Shown here: positions 32,903-33,458 of the stretch, in pieces
Layout: each line of letters begins with the position of its first letter
Position numbering within the stretch: position 1 is the first letter of the stretch
Assembly: GCA_002816585.1 (NCBI GenBank)
Contig: MUCT01000043.1
Location: 1-33,458, forward strand
Origin: SAR202 cluster bacterium Io17-Chloro-G6
Lineage (GTDB): Bacteria > Chloroflexota > Dehalococcoidia > UBA3495
DNA: 33,458 bases
Reading direction: 5' to 3'
Program-made: the position numbers and the translations under genes
The notes under the pieces: generated by a model
What the model saw: the letters and a program-made list of their open reading frames with translations, nothing else
Database searches by the model: none
Told to the model about the DNA's origin: nothing

Positions 32903-32987
32903 GAACATGGCGATAACCTGAAAACTCAGGGCCAGGCTGAGCAAATGATCACCTCCAACCGACTCTTCCAGCGATGCTGCCTACGTT

Positions 32988-33323
32988 ATGCCTGAACCGA
33001 TGGACCGGGAAACCGAAGCCCGTTTGCTCAAGATGGCGATGGAGCAACCGGATATCACCTGCGGTGATGCGCCGGCCGAGATACTTGAGGCTGCCTCGGC
33101 GGAAGCGGAGCCCACCCCGTTCATGGAGGAGTACTTCGCCAGCGGCTACTCAGAGTGGCTGGCCGTCAAACACGGCCGGCGAATAAATATCCCCCAGAAC
33201 ATTACGAACCGTGCGATCCTGGTTCTCTGGAACCGGGCTGGCTTGCTCCACACCGACCGGCTAATGGGCCAATCCAGCCCCGACGCCGACAAACCCTTCT
33301 TCGACGATGAGGGGCTGTATTGA
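32988..33323 (+). CDS. small hypothetical protein
   Basis: A 111-residue, acidic protein of no family I recognise. It starts MPEPMDRETEARLLKMAMEQ and has a middle segment FMEEYFASGYSEWLAVKHGRR with aromatic and charged residues, and an acidic end DADKPFFDDEGLY. There is no membrane segment or signal. It lies behind the terminator at 32902, so it needs its own promoter. No clear ribosome site precedes ATG 32988 or the ATG four codons on. Base composition resembles neighbouring coding DNA. The last 135 bases of the window after it show nothing. Confidence 0.5.
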   Translation: MPEPMDRETEARLLKMAMEQPDITCGDAPAEILEAASAEAEPTPFMEEYFASGYSEWLAVKHGRRINIPQNITNRAILVLWNRAGLLHTDRLMGQSSPDADKPFFDDEGLY

Positions 33324-33458
33324 AGTATGGTTAACTGTCTCTAAATCATAGTCCTTGCCATTCTGAGAGCTTGTGATTCATTTAGATTTTCGAAAAAGTA
33401 AGATGCCGGTGAATCGTTGGTCCGGTCGAATCGAGGATCAGACATCGCACACCTGGCC

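Overview
The window reads as a chromosomal segment of a GC-rich, gene-dense bacterium. A free-living Chloroflexota of the Dehalococcoidia/SAR202 type is the best guess. Pointers are several luciferase-like (LLM) flavin oxidoreductases, classical SDRs, an MmgE/PrpD protein, a GerW-DUF2953 pair in an otherwise non-sporulation context, a DUF1800-DUF1501 pair, and a 16S gene not followed by 23S. This placement is inferred from gene content. The 16S fragment (about 90 bp) is too short to settle it.

Layout. 1-390: 3' end of a 16S rRNA gene, a short trailer, and a very strong bidirectional terminator, with no 23S, 5S or tRNA in the rest of the window. 804-2018: three-gene unit of GerW-like protein, DUF2953 protein and a small protein. 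1978-2610: degraded material, namely a scrap resembling an LLM C-terminus and a HicB antitoxin whose hicA toxin gene carries a nonsense codon and no normal start. 2630-9955: catabolic-looking cluster with two alpha/beta hydrolases, three tandem paralogous SDRs, a decayed LLM gene, a VOC protein, an aldo/keto reductase and an LLM oxidoreductase. Two palindromic C5T3/A3G5 repeats sit in it. 9986-13292: minus-strand run of LLM, cupin, frameshifted iron-type alcohol dehydrogenase and TPR protein. 13408-17090: minus-strand dnaA-thiI-squalene/phytoene synthase.

17091-17841 is a 750-bp gene-free, AT-rich region from which dnaA and the next operon diverge. It holds a 24-bp tandem repeat, a promoter and a leader with four back-to-back hairpins. 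17842-22015: 2-oxoacid dehydrogenase operon (E1alpha, E1beta, E2) ending in lipB, so complex and cofactor attachment are made together. E3 and lipA are absent. 22092-24165: RND-exporter remnant, class I/II aminotransferase, Uma2 nuclease-fold protein. 24291-28785: MFS transporter, cupin, MmgE/PrpD protein, fourth SDR. 29045-32814: DUF1800, DUF1501 and NHL beta-propeller genes behind a good promoter and closed by an intrinsic terminator. A small unrecognised gene follows at 32988.

No CRISPR array, tRNA, intact transposase or phage gene was seen. The most rewarding points are the structured leader of the 2-oxoacid dehydrogenase operon, the signal-less DUF1800/DUF1501/propeller trio, the GerW-DUF2953 unit with its third gene, the broken hicA, the palindromic repeats and the frameshifted alcohol dehydrogenase.
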